NCBI RefSeq assembly: GCF_003611675.1
Contig: NZ_RAWA01000037.1
Span: 1 to 39,997 of the forward strand
Source: Corallococcus sp. CA053C
Lineage (GTDB): Bacteria > Myxococcota > Myxococcia > Myxococcales > Myxococcaceae
DNA: 39,997 nt
Direction: 5' to 3'
This document shows, one piece after another, positions 6,738 through 14,820 of the stretch; position 1 is the stretch's first letter; every line of letters begins with the position of its first letter. The position numbers and the translations under genes were made by a program. The notes below the pieces were generated by a model. The model was given only the letters and a program-made list of their open reading frames with translations, was not told the DNA's origin and did not search any database.

Positions 6738-9062
6738 CTAGCGGATGGCCCGCCAGGTGAACCAGGCGTCGTAGGCCAGGTTCGCCAGGGGCAGGCCGCT
6801 GCGCCTCACCACGCCGTCGCGCCAGGAGTTGGTCTCGAAGGCCTTCCACACTTCCTTCAGGGCCCCCTTCACCGAGCCGGCCTGGGACAGCTTCCTCAGC
6901 TCCAGCTTGAGGCCGAAGGTGGTGATCTCATGCACCCCGAAGCTCTCCACGTGCGAGTACTTGAGGAACTCGTGCGCCTCCTCGTCCGTGGGGTAGCGCG
7001 TGTAGCGCAGCAGCTCCTGGAGCGTGCCCGGCTTCAACTCGTCCGCGGTGAAGCGCAGGAGCGGTGACAGGCGCGCGTAGTCCCGCGCGTAGTCGTAGAT
7101 GCCCTCCTGCACCCGGCGGAAGAAGCGCGCTGCGTTGTCCTTCTCCTGCTCGTGGTGGACCAGCTCCGGCAGGGGCAGGTGCGGCGCCCACGGGTTCTGC
7201 CCGTAGCGCAGGGTGCTGCCGTGGTTCGCCGTGGTGATCATCTCGAAGATGGCGGTGTTGCGCAGGAAGTCCGCCTCCTCCAGGTCGCGCCGCCGCAGGT
7301 CCGACAGGTAGCCGTACTTGAAGGACTTCTTCGCCAGCGGCTGACCGTCCGGCACGTAGGCCAGGTAGAAGCCGTGCAGCTCCGGGAAGCGCGGCTCGTG
7401 CTCGAAGGCGCGCATCAGGTTGTCCTGCATGCTGCCCTTCCACCCGATGTCCACGAGCGCCGTGCGCTTCAGGCCCATCAGCCCGCGGTAGTCCAGGTAG
7501 CGGGCGAGCGCGGCGCGGGCCTCGTCGCGGCGGTGGTGGAAGGCCACGCGCACGCGGCGCGACGCGAGGAAGCGCTGGAAGGCCTCTTCCTTCGTCGGCT
7601 CCACGATGGGGCGGTCCGGGTCGGTGAGGCCGCACTCGGCGGCCAGCCGGATGAACTCGTCCTGGGGCAGCGACAGGTTCTTGAGCAGGCCGCGCAGCGA
7701 CTGGCGGCTGTACTGACGCCAGAAGCGGTGGACCTCCTCCCAGCTCAGCTCCCGCATGGACGCGAGGATGGTGGAGGCGCGGCTGACGAACAGGTAGTGC
7801 GCCTTCGGCACCCGGCGGAACAGGCCGGAGTCCTTCAGGATGGCGAACACCTTCAGCAGCGTCAGGCCCTCGCGCGCGAGGAAGTAGACGTGGTCGATGC
7901 CCAGCTTCTCCGAGCGCTCGATGACGTCCACCACGAAGGCCACGAGCCCCGGCGCCAGCGTGCGGCCCAGCTGGTAGCTGGGGTCGTCCTCGTAGTCGCG
8001 GACATGGCGGGCCTCGTTGCCCAGCACGACGTCCACGTAGTGCGCGGCCCAGAACGGGTTCTGCTCCACGGCCTTCTGGGCGATCTCCAGCCGGCGGCGG
8101 CGCTGCTTCTCGTCCGGGTCCTCCACGCGCAGCGTGGCGATGCCCAGCCGGCGCGGCTGCACGTTGTCCGCGTTCTCGTCGTCACCGACGAAGAAGAGCT
8201 GTCCCGGCTGCAGGCCCTCGCGCTCCAACACGCGAGGGAAGAGGCGGCCCGTCGCCTTGCGCAGCCCCTCGTCGATGGAGACGTAGCCCGCGTCGAAGTA
8301 CTGCTCCAGCCCGCAGTGGCGCAGCAGCTCGCGCAGCAGCGGGGCGGACAGGTACATGTCGCTGACGAAGATGAGCCGCTTGCCCTGGGCCTTGAGCGCG
8401 GCCAGCAGCTCCGGGATGCCCGGCGCGGGCCGCAGCGCGCACTTCTCCAGCTCGATCTCCAGCGCGCGCAGCTCCGCCGCCATGCGCGAGCGGTGGGGCT
8501 CCACGGGCACCCAGCTGCCGGCCCAGCGCAGCAGCAGCTCCTCGAAGTCCACCTCGTTGTCGCGCCCCTGGGCCACCTGTTCTCCGGCGACCTCCATCTC
8601 CAGGACGAAGCGGCGCTGGCGCACCTCGGCCACGGTGGGCATGCGCTCCGGGTGGAGCAGCTCCTGGAGCCGCGACACGAAGCCGCGCGCCACGGCCGTC
8701 TTGAGCCACTCGCCCTCCACGCTGCGCACGACCAGCGTGTTGAAGACGTCGAAGCCCACCACGTCGTAGCCCGCCGTCAACGTCAGCAGGCGCTCCTGCA
8801 ACGTGGCGAAGGGCGCGGACTCCACGGACACGGCGTCGCCCGTGCGCAGCAGGCGCGAGGCCTGCGACAGCCCCTCCACCAGCTCCGGGGGCAGGGCCTC
8901 CGCGGTGAGCACGGACATGCGCTCGGCGGCGCTCGCGCGGGGCTGCTTCGTGGCGGCGGGTGCGCCCTTCTGCATCAGGTACAGGTCGCGCGCGGCCTCC
9001 ACAGCCCAACGCTGGAGGGAGGGAAGCAGCGCGGCCGCTGCGGGTTCACGGCGGGCATTCAT
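6738..9062 (-). CDS. HAD-superfamily protein of the COG5610 type in the polysaccharide cluster
   Basis: A 774-residue protein with no signal peptide. Residues ~98-310 carry a HAD hydrolase core: motif I 'FDVFNTLVVR' (nucleophile D105), motif II 'LIFVSDMYLS', and motif IV 'LFFVGDDENADN'. The ~450 C-terminal residues have no fold I recognise, but include 'VYFLAREGLTLL' and 'LVDIGWKGSMQDNLMRAF', typical of large HAD proteins in bacterial O-antigen and capsule clusters. The substrate is unknown; a phosphosugar or a polysaccharide-linked phosphate is plausible by context only. D+2 of motif I is Phe, as in some dehalogenase-like members, so phosphatase chemistry is not certain. It is last in a minus-strand run, 21 bases after the preceding stop. 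Confidence 0.78.
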   Translation of the reverse strand: MNARREPAAAALLPSLQRWAVEAARDLYLMQKGAPAATKQPRASAAERMSVLTAEALPPELVEGLSQASRLLRTGDAVSVESAPFATLQERLLTLTAGYDVVGFDVFNTLVVRSVEGEWLKTAVARGFVSRLQELLHPERMPTVAEVRQRRFVLEMEVAGEQVAQGRDNEVDFEELLLRWAGSWVPVEPHRSRMAAELRALEIELEKCALRPAPGIPELLAALKAQGKRLIFVSDMYLSAPLLRELLRHCGLEQYFDAGYVSIDEGLRKATGRLFPRVLEREGLQPGQLFFVGDDENADNVQPRRLGIATLRVEDPDEKQRRRRLEIAQKAVEQNPFWAAHYVDVVLGNEARHVRDYEDDPSYQLGRTLAPGLVAFVVDVIERSEKLGIDHVYFLAREGLTLLKVFAILKDSGLFRRVPKAHYLFVSRASTILASMRELSWEEVHRFWRQYSRQSLRGLLKNLSLPQDEFIRLAAECGLTDPDRPIVEPTKEEAFQRFLASRRVRVAFHHRRDEARAALARYLDYRGLMGLKRTALVDIGWKGSMQDNLMRAFEHEPRFPELHGFYLAYVPDGQPLAKKSFKYGYLSDLRRRDLEEADFLRNTAIFEMITTANHGSTLRYGQNPWAPHLPLPELVHHEQEKDNAARFFRRVQEGIYDYARDYARLSPLLRFTADELKPGTLQELLRYTRYPTDEEAHEFLKYSHVESFGVHEITTFGLKLELRKLSQAGSVKGALKEVWKAFETNSWRDGVVRRSGLPLANLAYDAWFTWRAIR

Positions 9063-9083
9063 CTGCTTCCGGTGTCCTTGGCT

Positions 9084-10118
9084 CTAGTTGGGGACGGCCG
9101 CGAGGGAGCGGCTGGGACGCGTGACCTTCTCCGCGCCGAGTGCTTCCGGAGCGGCCTCCGCGACGCGAGGAGGTTCCACGGCGACGGACGCCACCGGGGT
9201 GGACGGGCGCGCGGGCGTCAGGGACGCCAGGTGCGCCACGGGATCCGCGAACAGGTACGCGTCGTGGAGTACGCGCTGGAAGCACGCGGACGCATCGAAC
9301 GCCTCGCGCATCTTCTGCCAGGCCCGGATGCGCACCGGGCGGAACGACACGGGCATGCGAAGGACTTCATCCACCGCGCGCGCCCAGTGGCTGTCCGGCC
9401 GGTAGAGGAACTCGTCCTCCGGCTCCACGTACCAGTCGGAGGCGAACACCGTGTCCGCGATGACGAGCAGCCCGTGCGCCATCGCCAGGAGGGGCAGCGC
9501 ATCAAACCGGCCCATCAGGTCGCGCGACGCGTACACCAGCGTCCCCGCCTGCTCCAGCGCCCGGGTGACCTCGTCGGGCGTGGCGTGCGCGGACAGGATG
9601 TCCACGGGGGCGACCTTGAGCAGGGCCTCCAGGGCCTCCGGAGTCGGGCGGGCCCAGTCCGCCACCAGCACGCGCCGGCTGTCCAGCCTCGGGCCCGTGG
9701 CGCACCGGGCGGTGTCCACCGGCAGGGGCAGCGTCTGCAACAGCGGCAGCCGCGCCAGCTCCGGCGACGCGGGCGTCTCCAGGTAGGTGAGCCAGCGGAA
9801 GCCCTTCACGTCCGGGCCCGACGTGCGCGACAGCAGCTCGATCTCCGCCGCGTTGAACAGCGGCGAGGGGATGATGCCGATGCGCATGGCGCCGGGCAGG
9901 CGCGCCGCGAGCTCCGGCGTGACGTCCTGGGGACGGAAGACGAGCGTCGCGTCCGCGCCCCACGCGTGGGCCGCGTCGATGGCGGCCTCCCACTGGCCGG
10001 CCGTCACGGGGAAGAAGCGGACTTGCGCCCACGCCGCCTGGACGGGCACGTGCGGCTCGAAGGCCGGCTCGCCCAGGAAGGCGACGCGCTGGGGGGAGGA
10101 GGGCGGATGGACTCTCAT
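9084..10118 (-). CDS. Glycosyltransferase-like protein (GT-B fold, CgeB-like region)
   Basis: A 344-residue cytoplasmic protein with no signal peptide or membrane segments. The N-terminal half ('RVAFLGEPAFEPHV', 'DATLVFRPQDVTPEL') and the C-terminal half ('VLVADWARP', 'RFDALPLLAMAHGLLVIADTV') suggest two Rossmann-like lobes as in GT-B enzymes. The pattern resembles single-subunit CgeB/DUF3880-type transferases found in surface-polysaccharide loci, but the acceptor and donor are unknown and the E-x7-E motif of GT4 is not evident. Its ATG overlaps the stop of the upstream glycosyltransferase by four bases (ATGA), so translation is coupled. A Pro/Ala-rich tail of ~40 residues ends the protein. 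Confidence 0.6.
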   Translation of the reverse strand: MRVHPPSSPQRVAFLGEPAFEPHVPVQAAWAQVRFFPVTAGQWEAAIDAAHAWGADATLVFRPQDVTPELAARLPGAMRIGIIPSPLFNAAEIELLSRTSGPDVKGFRWLTYLETPASPELARLPLLQTLPLPVDTARCATGPRLDSRRVLVADWARPTPEALEALLKVAPVDILSAHATPDEVTRALEQAGTLVYASRDLMGRFDALPLLAMAHGLLVIADTVFASDWYVEPEDEFLYRPDSHWARAVDEVLRMPVSFRPVRIRAWQKMREAFDASACFQRVLHDAYLFADPVAHLASLTPARPSTPVASVAVEPPRVAEAAPEALGAEKVTRPSRSLAAVPN

Positions 10119-11389
10119 GACAGGACTCGCGTGAGGCGCGCGCGGAGGGACTTCTTGAAGTCGTCCGACACCAGCTTCTGCAGCGCGCGGACGGGGCGGG
10201 ACTTCTTGAACTGGCGGTAGCGCTCCAGCAGCACCTGTTCGCCCGGCCCCACGTACGGGTGCAGCGACGAGTGGCCCTTCTCTCCGCGCCAGACGTCATC
10301 CAGCCAGTGGCCGTGCATGGTGGACATCGCGGCCAGCGCGGGGCGCAGGTGCGCGTTCGTCCAGCCTTCCGCGTGCAGCGCCTCCAGCCCGGAGGCCACC
10401 TGGCGCGTGCTCGCGTCCCAGTCCGTGAACGCCTTCGCGGTGGCGAGCGCGTTCGTGCGCAGGTGCGCGAGGTACGCGGGCTGCGTGCTCAACAGCTGGA
10501 GGAACTGGACGATCTGCCGGCGGTTGTACGGCTCCACCAGCAGCGAGTTCTGTCCGTGCACCATGTACTCGTCGGTGCCGGTGACGGTGTACGTGATGGC
10601 GGTGCCGCCCTGGGAGAACATCTCCAGCGGCGGGCCGAACATGCCCTCCACGCGGGAGAGCTTCAGCAGCACGTCGTACTGGCCGTAGACCTGGTGCACC
10701 TGGTTGATGGGGATGCGCTCGTGCACCTGCACCGGCTGGCCGCCCACGGTGGGCTTCTCCCCGCCGGACGACGACGCGAGCCACCCGGTCTCGAACTGGA
10801 CGCCCTGTTCGGCCGCCAGCTCCAGCACCTCGAACGTCTCCGGCACGCCCTTGAAGCCCACGCCCCAGGGGCCCTCCACCAGCACGCGCAGCTTGCCCTC
10901 GCGCTGGGGCGGGGCCTGCACGCAGGGGAAGTGCTCGCGGGACAGGCCGTTCTGCACGTAGAGCGTCTTGCCCTCCGGCTGGAGCGTCTGGATGAACTCC
11001 ACCAGCCACTTCGCCTCGGTGACGAAGAGCAGGGGCAGCGAGTACGTCTGCCGGTTGAGCAGCTTGTAGTGGCGCTCCGCGTGGAAGCGCGACTCCAGGC
11101 TCTGGTTCAGGTAGCCGTACACCCGGGCGCTGACGCGCCACAGGTCGTAGAAGGTGATCCACCAGGTGGCCAGCGCGAAGTCGAAGGACTCGCCTTCGGC
11201 CTCCGCGAGCGACCGCCGCGGGATGTCCGCAAGCCGCGGGTGCCACAGCGGATACGTCAGCTTGACGGGGCCCGGGGTGATGAGGACGACCTCATGGCCA
11301 AGGTCCTGCAGCCGTGAGGCGTATTCGAGGATGACGTTGGAACCACCGGAGATATTGGCGATGTCACCAACGAGGAACCCGATCTTCAT
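10115..11389 (-). CDS. GT-B glycosyltransferase (GT4-like)
   Basis: A 424-residue predicted cytoplasmic glycosyltransferase. The N-terminal lobe begins 'MKIGFLVGDIANISGGSNV', the glycine-rich acceptor-site loop of GT4/WsaF-like enzymes, followed by 'GHEVVLITP'. The C-terminal lobe contains 'EGMFGPPLEMFSQGGTAI', an E-x7-E-type nucleotide-sugar site, and 'GTDEYMVHGQNSLLVEP'. It presumably adds one sugar of the chain exported by Wzm/Wzt. It leads a three-gene minus-strand group whose members overlap or sit within 21 bases. A 207-base gap with a possible promoter separates it from the next upstream gene. Confidence 0.85.
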   Translation of the reverse strand: MKIGFLVGDIANISGGSNVILEYASRLQDLGHEVVLITPGPVKLTYPLWHPRLADIPRRSLAEAEGESFDFALATWWITFYDLWRVSARVYGYLNQSLESRFHAERHYKLLNRQTYSLPLLFVTEAKWLVEFIQTLQPEGKTLYVQNGLSREHFPCVQAPPQREGKLRVLVEGPWGVGFKGVPETFEVLELAAEQGVQFETGWLASSSGGEKPTVGGQPVQVHERIPINQVHQVYGQYDVLLKLSRVEGMFGPPLEMFSQGGTAITYTVTGTDEYMVHGQNSLLVEPYNRRQIVQFLQLLSTQPAYLAHLRTNALATAKAFTDWDASTRQVASGLEALHAEGWTNAHLRPALAAMSTMHGHWLDDVWRGEKGHSSLHPYVGPGEQVLLERYRQFKKSRPVRALQKLVSDDFKKSLRARLTRVLS

Positions 11390-11512
11390 GCCTTGGCAAC
11401 TCGCGTCGTGGGCCGGATGCGGCCCGGGGGAAACGATTCGCCGCCGCCGTTGATTCTCCCCGTGGCATCCCCCTCAGGTCTGACTTGAACGAGGCAGGCG
11501 AAGCGAGCGGTC

Positions 11513-11542
11513 GATGTAGCCCGAAGAATGTCCCTGCGTCAA
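11513..11542 (-). promoter_or_regulatory. Possible promoter of the minus-strand glycosyltransferase group
   Basis: Read on the minus strand, TTGACG (11542-11537) is followed after 18 bases by TACATC (11518-11513). The -35 is good and the -10 weak. It sits ~125 bases upstream of the gene starting at 11389 and would leave a leader of about 115 bases. Tentative. Confidence 0.3.
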
Positions 11543-11596
11543 CGCCCGGGCGGTGGCCGCGCACGGTCGCCGCCCGTCGAGCAGGCACCCATGCGC

Positions 11597-12052
11597 TCAG
11601 TGTCCAGAAGCGCTCGGATCGTCCTTCTCCAGTCGCTTCATCCGGGCCTCCAGCTCGCGGCGCCACAGCGCCTGGGTGCGGGCGTGTTCGCGCTGGTTCT
11701 CGATGACCACGGTGAGGGCGTCCAGGATGGCTTCGTTGAAGTGCACCTGGCGGCGCAGCACCTCGTTGATGAAGGGCTGGAACGCGCCCCGGAAGGTTCG
11801 CTTGGCGAACACCAGCACGGGGCCCACCAGCGGCCGGTGTGACGTCGCGGGCTCCACGTAGCGCACGTCCGCCTTCGCGCGCGCCTCCAGCAGCAGCGCC
11901 GGCCACTGGCCCGCGACGGGGGCGCGCAGGGACGCGGCGAGGGTGCGGCGCAGCGTGTCCCGCACGGCGGTGGTGGGCTCGGGGAGGCGCTCCGTGGCGG
12001 CGGCCACGGCCTGGGCGGTGGGCTTGAGCGTGAGCAGGTCCTCAGCGTGCAT
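11597..12052 (-). CDS. Small helical protein carrying the glycosyltransferase-associated FN module
   Basis: A 151-residue protein, predicted almost wholly alpha-helical, with no signal peptide. Residues ~85-130 contain 'FQPFINEVLRRQVHFNEAIL', which closely matches three segments in the N-terminal region of the glycosyltransferase at 4215-6719 (e.g. 'LHVELLRPQGAFNQRVL'). Here it is free-standing rather than fused to an enzyme. The C-terminus is Arg/Glu-rich and may be a short coiled coil. The start overlaps the end of the upstream glycosyltransferase by 11 bases, so the two are probably made together. Possible roles are an assembly or docking subunit for the cytoplasmic glycosyltransferases. 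I do not recognise a named family. Confidence 0.72.
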   Translation of the reverse strand: MHAEDLLTLKPTAQAVAAATERLPEPTTAVRDTLRRTLAASLRAPVAGQWPALLLEARAKADVRYVEPATSHRPLVGPVLVFAKRTFRGAFQPFINEVLRRQVHFNEAILDALTVVIENQREHARTQALWRRELEARMKRLEKDDPSASGH

Positions 12053-13682
12053 GGCGGTGCCCTCGTTTCTTCGATGCCAATGAGCGGACCAGCGCGTCCG
12101 CCGTGGCGTGGATGTCCGCGCGATCCAACTCCAACAAGCGGGGGCCCAGGTGTTGCCGGGCGGCCTCCGTCGCCGTCTCGTCGGACGAAGCGGCCGCGTC
12201 GCGCACGCCCCAGCCCCGGCGACCCACGGCCTGCATCAACGACTGCGCCACCGCCGTGTCCGTGCCCAGCAGCACCACCGTCCCCGTCGAGGCCCGCACC
12301 GCCGTCTCCAGCGACGACGAACCGGGGAGCGGCTCCGGCGTGGGGCCCACGGGCTGATCCGGGGTGAAATGCCAGACAGGCGCTCCCTCGGTCGCCTGGG
12401 GACCGAGCGAGAGGGTGGGCTCCTCGCCCCGGGCGCGCAGGGCCAGCAGTCGGGACTCGGGCAGCCGCTGTTGCAGCTCGCGCGCGAGCCGGGACATGGG
12501 GGCATCCGGCCGCGTGATGAAGCCGGGGCACACGAGCTCGACGGGGGGCGCGGCGGGAACCCCGGTCTGTTCGGGCATGCGGCCTTCGATGAAGCCCTGC
12601 AGGGCGGTGCGCAGTCGGGCGGCCACGGCCTGCTGGGAGAGGCCCGCGACGCGGTCGCGCTGCGCGGTGAGGACCTGCTGGCGCAGGGCCGGTTCACGCT
12701 CCAGCACGGCGAGCAGTTGAGCCACGTCCAGGGGGTCGCGCGAGAAGCTGGTGACGCCCGCGCCGCCCATCGTCTCCGGGACGGCGGCGGCGCCATACGC
12801 GACGACGGGGACGTCGCGGTACATGGCCTCCAGCAGCGGCACGCCGAAGCCCTCGTGCCGGCTCATGGACAGGTACGCGGTGGCGGAGGCGAAGCACGCG
12901 GAGAGCTGGGCCGCGCTCACGCGCCCCATGAACCGGATGTGCTCCGGGCCGAGCAGGTCCTTGAGGCCGTGCAGGAAGCCGCCGTAGGGCGCGTCGCGGT
13001 GGATGTTGCCCGCGATGAGCAGGCGGCTCTTCGGCTGGTACAGGCGCTGGTACGCGGTGAAGACGCGCAGCACGTCGTCCACGTACTTGCTGGGCACCGC
13101 GCGGCCCACGAAGAGGATGTTGGCGAAGCCGTCATCCAGCTCCTCGCGCAGCGCCGGATCCGGCGGGGTGTCGAAGGCGTTCCAGTCGATGGCGAACGGC
13201 AGCACGTCCACGTGCCGGTAGCCCGCGGCGACGAGCTCCTCCGCGCTGAAGCGCGAGTAGGCGAACGCGCCGTCCACGTGCGGGCGCAGGGCGAGCAGCT
13301 CCCGTCGGGCCGCGTCGCAGGCGAGCGCCGCGCCGCGGTCGAAGCCCTCGAAGAGCCGGGCGGGCGTGATGTTGTGGTAGACGAGCAGCTTGCGTCCGCG
13401 CGAGCGGGCGATGAGCGGCACCAGCCTGGACTCGAAGCTGTGGTGGACGAGCAGCACGGAGTCGCGCGTGGACTCGCGCGGGTAGCTCTTGGCGGAGCGC
13501 ACCTGTTCGCGGCACGCGTCGTCCCAGGCGTCCGCGTAGATTTCGGACGTGTGGCCCCAGGAGCGCAGCAGGCTCTGGAGGTAGCGCACCTGGTTACCAA
13601 TCGCATCACCCCAGGCCAGCCGGGCGACCAGTTGATGGATGTGCAAGGGACCGCCTGGGCCGTGAGGATGTCGCTGCTGCAC
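12042..13682 (-). CDS. GT4-family glycosyltransferase with C-terminal extension
   Basis: A 546-residue predicted glycosyltransferase. The start is a GTG at 13682 preceded by AAGGGA with an 8-base spacer. The first ~370 residues form a GT-B enzyme: 'HQLVARLAWGDAIGNQVRYL' at the N-terminus, 'NILFVGRAVPSKYVDDVLRVF' opening the donor lobe, and 'EGFGVPLLEAMYRDVPVVAYG', the E-x7-E nucleotide-sugar motif. It most resembles mannosyl- or rhamnosyl-transferases of GT4. The last ~170 residues, including 'VVLLGTDTAVAQSLMQAVGR', form a smaller domain I do not recognise; it could be a degenerate Rossmann unit. Transcribed divergently from rmlB across a 115-base gap. Confidence 0.86.
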   Translation of the reverse strand: MQQRHPHGPGGPLHIHQLVARLAWGDAIGNQVRYLQSLLRSWGHTSEIYADAWDDACREQVRSAKSYPRESTRDSVLLVHHSFESRLVPLIARSRGRKLLVYHNITPARLFEGFDRGAALACDAARRELLALRPHVDGAFAYSRFSAEELVAAGYRHVDVLPFAIDWNAFDTPPDPALREELDDGFANILFVGRAVPSKYVDDVLRVFTAYQRLYQPKSRLLIAGNIHRDAPYGGFLHGLKDLLGPEHIRFMGRVSAAQLSACFASATAYLSMSRHEGFGVPLLEAMYRDVPVVAYGAAAVPETMGGAGVTSFSRDPLDVAQLLAVLEREPALRQQVLTAQRDRVAGLSQQAVAARLRTALQGFIEGRMPEQTGVPAAPPVELVCPGFITRPDAPMSRLARELQQRLPESRLLALRARGEEPTLSLGPQATEGAPVWHFTPDQPVGPTPEPLPGSSSLETAVRASTGTVVLLGTDTAVAQSLMQAVGRRGWGVRDAAASSDETATEAARQHLGPRLLELDRADIHATADALVRSLASKKRGHRHAR

Positions 13683-13691
13683 GCGCGCGTT

Positions 13692-13721
13692 CCCTTACAA
13701 CCGTCCTGCCCGCCCTTACAA
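13692..13721. promoter_or_regulatory. Two direct repeats CCCTTACAA, 21 bp apart, in the divergent promoter region
   Basis: CCCTTACAA occurs at 13692-13700 and again at 13713-13721, a spacing of two helical turns. Such spacing suits a dimeric or head-to-tail regulator. The copy nearer the minus-strand gene also holds that gene's likely Shine-Dalgarno sequence (AAGGGA), so part of the match could have that simpler cause. Confidence 0.35.
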
Positions 13722-13737
13722 GCGGGGTTGACGCGCC

Positions 13738-13766
13738 TTGACGGAGGCTCCTCCGCACAGTAGCCA
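13738..13766 (+). promoter_or_regulatory. Possible promoter of the rmlBDAC operon
   Basis: TTGACG (13738-13743) is followed after 17 bases by TAGCCA (13761-13766). A second TTGACG lies 10 bases upstream (13728). The -35 is strong and the -10 poor, as is common in GC-rich myxobacterial promoters. The start codon is 32 bases downstream of the -10. Confidence 0.35.
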
Positions 13767-13797
13767 GGGCCCCCCACGCGTACCCAAGGTCTGGTGC

Positions 13798-14820
13798 ATG
13801 TCAACGAACGTCCTGGTCACGGGGGGATGCGGCTTCATCGGGTCCAACCTGGTGCGCTACCTGCTCCGGGAGCGACCGGACTGGAAGGTCGTCAACCTGG
13901 ACCGGCTCACCTACGCGGGCAACCTGGAGAACCTCGCCGGCCTGGAGGACGACCCGCGCCACGTCTTCGTGCACGGCGACGTGTGCGACCGCGCGGGGGT
14001 GGACCGGGTGCTCGCCGCCCACGCCATCGACGCCGTGCTCCACCTGGCCGCGGAGAGCCACGTGGACCGCTCCATCCAGGGCCCGGAGGTGTTCGTCACC
14101 ACCAACGTGCTGGGCACCCAGCACCTCCTGGAGGCCTGCCGCGAGCGCGGCGTGCGGCGCTTCGTACAGGTCTCCACCGATGAGGTGTACGGCTCGCTGG
14201 GGCCGTCCGGCGCCTTCACGGAGGCGTCACCCCTGCAGCCCTCCAGCCCCTATTCGGCGTCCAAGACGGGCGCGGACCTGCTGGCCCTGGCGTACCACCA
14301 CACCTTCGGGCTGGACGTGGTGGTGACGCGCTGCTCGAACAACTACGGGCGCTACCAGTTCCCGGAGAAGCTCATCCCCCGCATGGTGGTGAACGCGCTG
14401 AGGAACCAGCCGCTGCCCGTCTACGGCGACGGCCAGCACGTGCGCGACTGGTTGCACGTGGAGGACCACTGCCAGGGGCTCCTGCTGGCGCTGGAGAAGG
14501 GGCGGGCGGGGCAGGTCTACAACCTGGGCGGCGGTGCGGAGCGTAGGAACCTGGACCTGGTGAAGGGCATCCTCACGGAGCTTGGCAAGCCGGAGTCACT
14601 GATCCAGTTCGTCACCGACCGGCTGGGGCATGACCGCCGCTACGCCATCGACCCCGCGAAGAGTCGCGAGGAGCTGGGGTGGGCGCCCACGCACGGGTTT
14701 GAGCAGGGGCTCGCGGACACGGTGCGCTGGTACGTGGAGCACCCGGAGTGGTGGGAGCGGGTGCTGAGCGGCGAGTACCGCAACACCATCACGCTGACGC
14801 CCCGGGGACGTGGAGCATGA
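13798..14820 (+). CDS. rmlB: dTDP-glucose 4,6-dehydratase
   Basis: A 340-residue NAD-dependent extended short-chain dehydrogenase that converts dTDP-glucose to dTDP-4-keto-6-deoxyglucose, the second step to dTDP-L-rhamnose. The N-terminal nucleotide loop is GGCGFIGSN (9-17). The catalytic triplet T127-D128-E129 lies in 'STDEVYGS', and Y152-x3-K156 in 'YSASK'. Length is normal for the family. The ATG at 13798 was chosen because the Rossmann strand begins immediately after it; the in-frame extension to 13738 is Pro/Ser-rich and unlike the family. It is the first gene of a four-gene operon and overlaps the next by ATGA. Confidence 0.95.
   Translation: MSTNVLVTGGCGFIGSNLVRYLLRERPDWKVVNLDRLTYAGNLENLAGLEDDPRHVFVHGDVCDRAGVDRVLAAHAIDAVLHLAAESHVDRSIQGPEVFVTTNVLGTQHLLEACRERGVRRFVQVSTDEVYGSLGPSGAFTEASPLQPSSPYSASKTGADLLALAYHHTFGLDVVVTRCSNNYGRYQFPEKLIPRMVVNALRNQPLPVYGDGQHVRDWLHVEDHCQGLLLALEKGRAGQVYNLGGGAERRNLDLVKGILTELGKPESLIQFVTDRLGHDRRYAIDPAKSREELGWAPTHGFEQGLADTVRWYVEHPEWWERVLSGEYRNTITLTPRGRGA

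Noticed and set aside
7152-10220. A 1022-codon plus-strand open frame opposite the HAD and glycosyltransferase-like genes
   Set aside because: Same GC-bias effect; Arg/Gln/His/Leu-rich composition, no recognisable domain, and the minus-strand genes have clear motifs.
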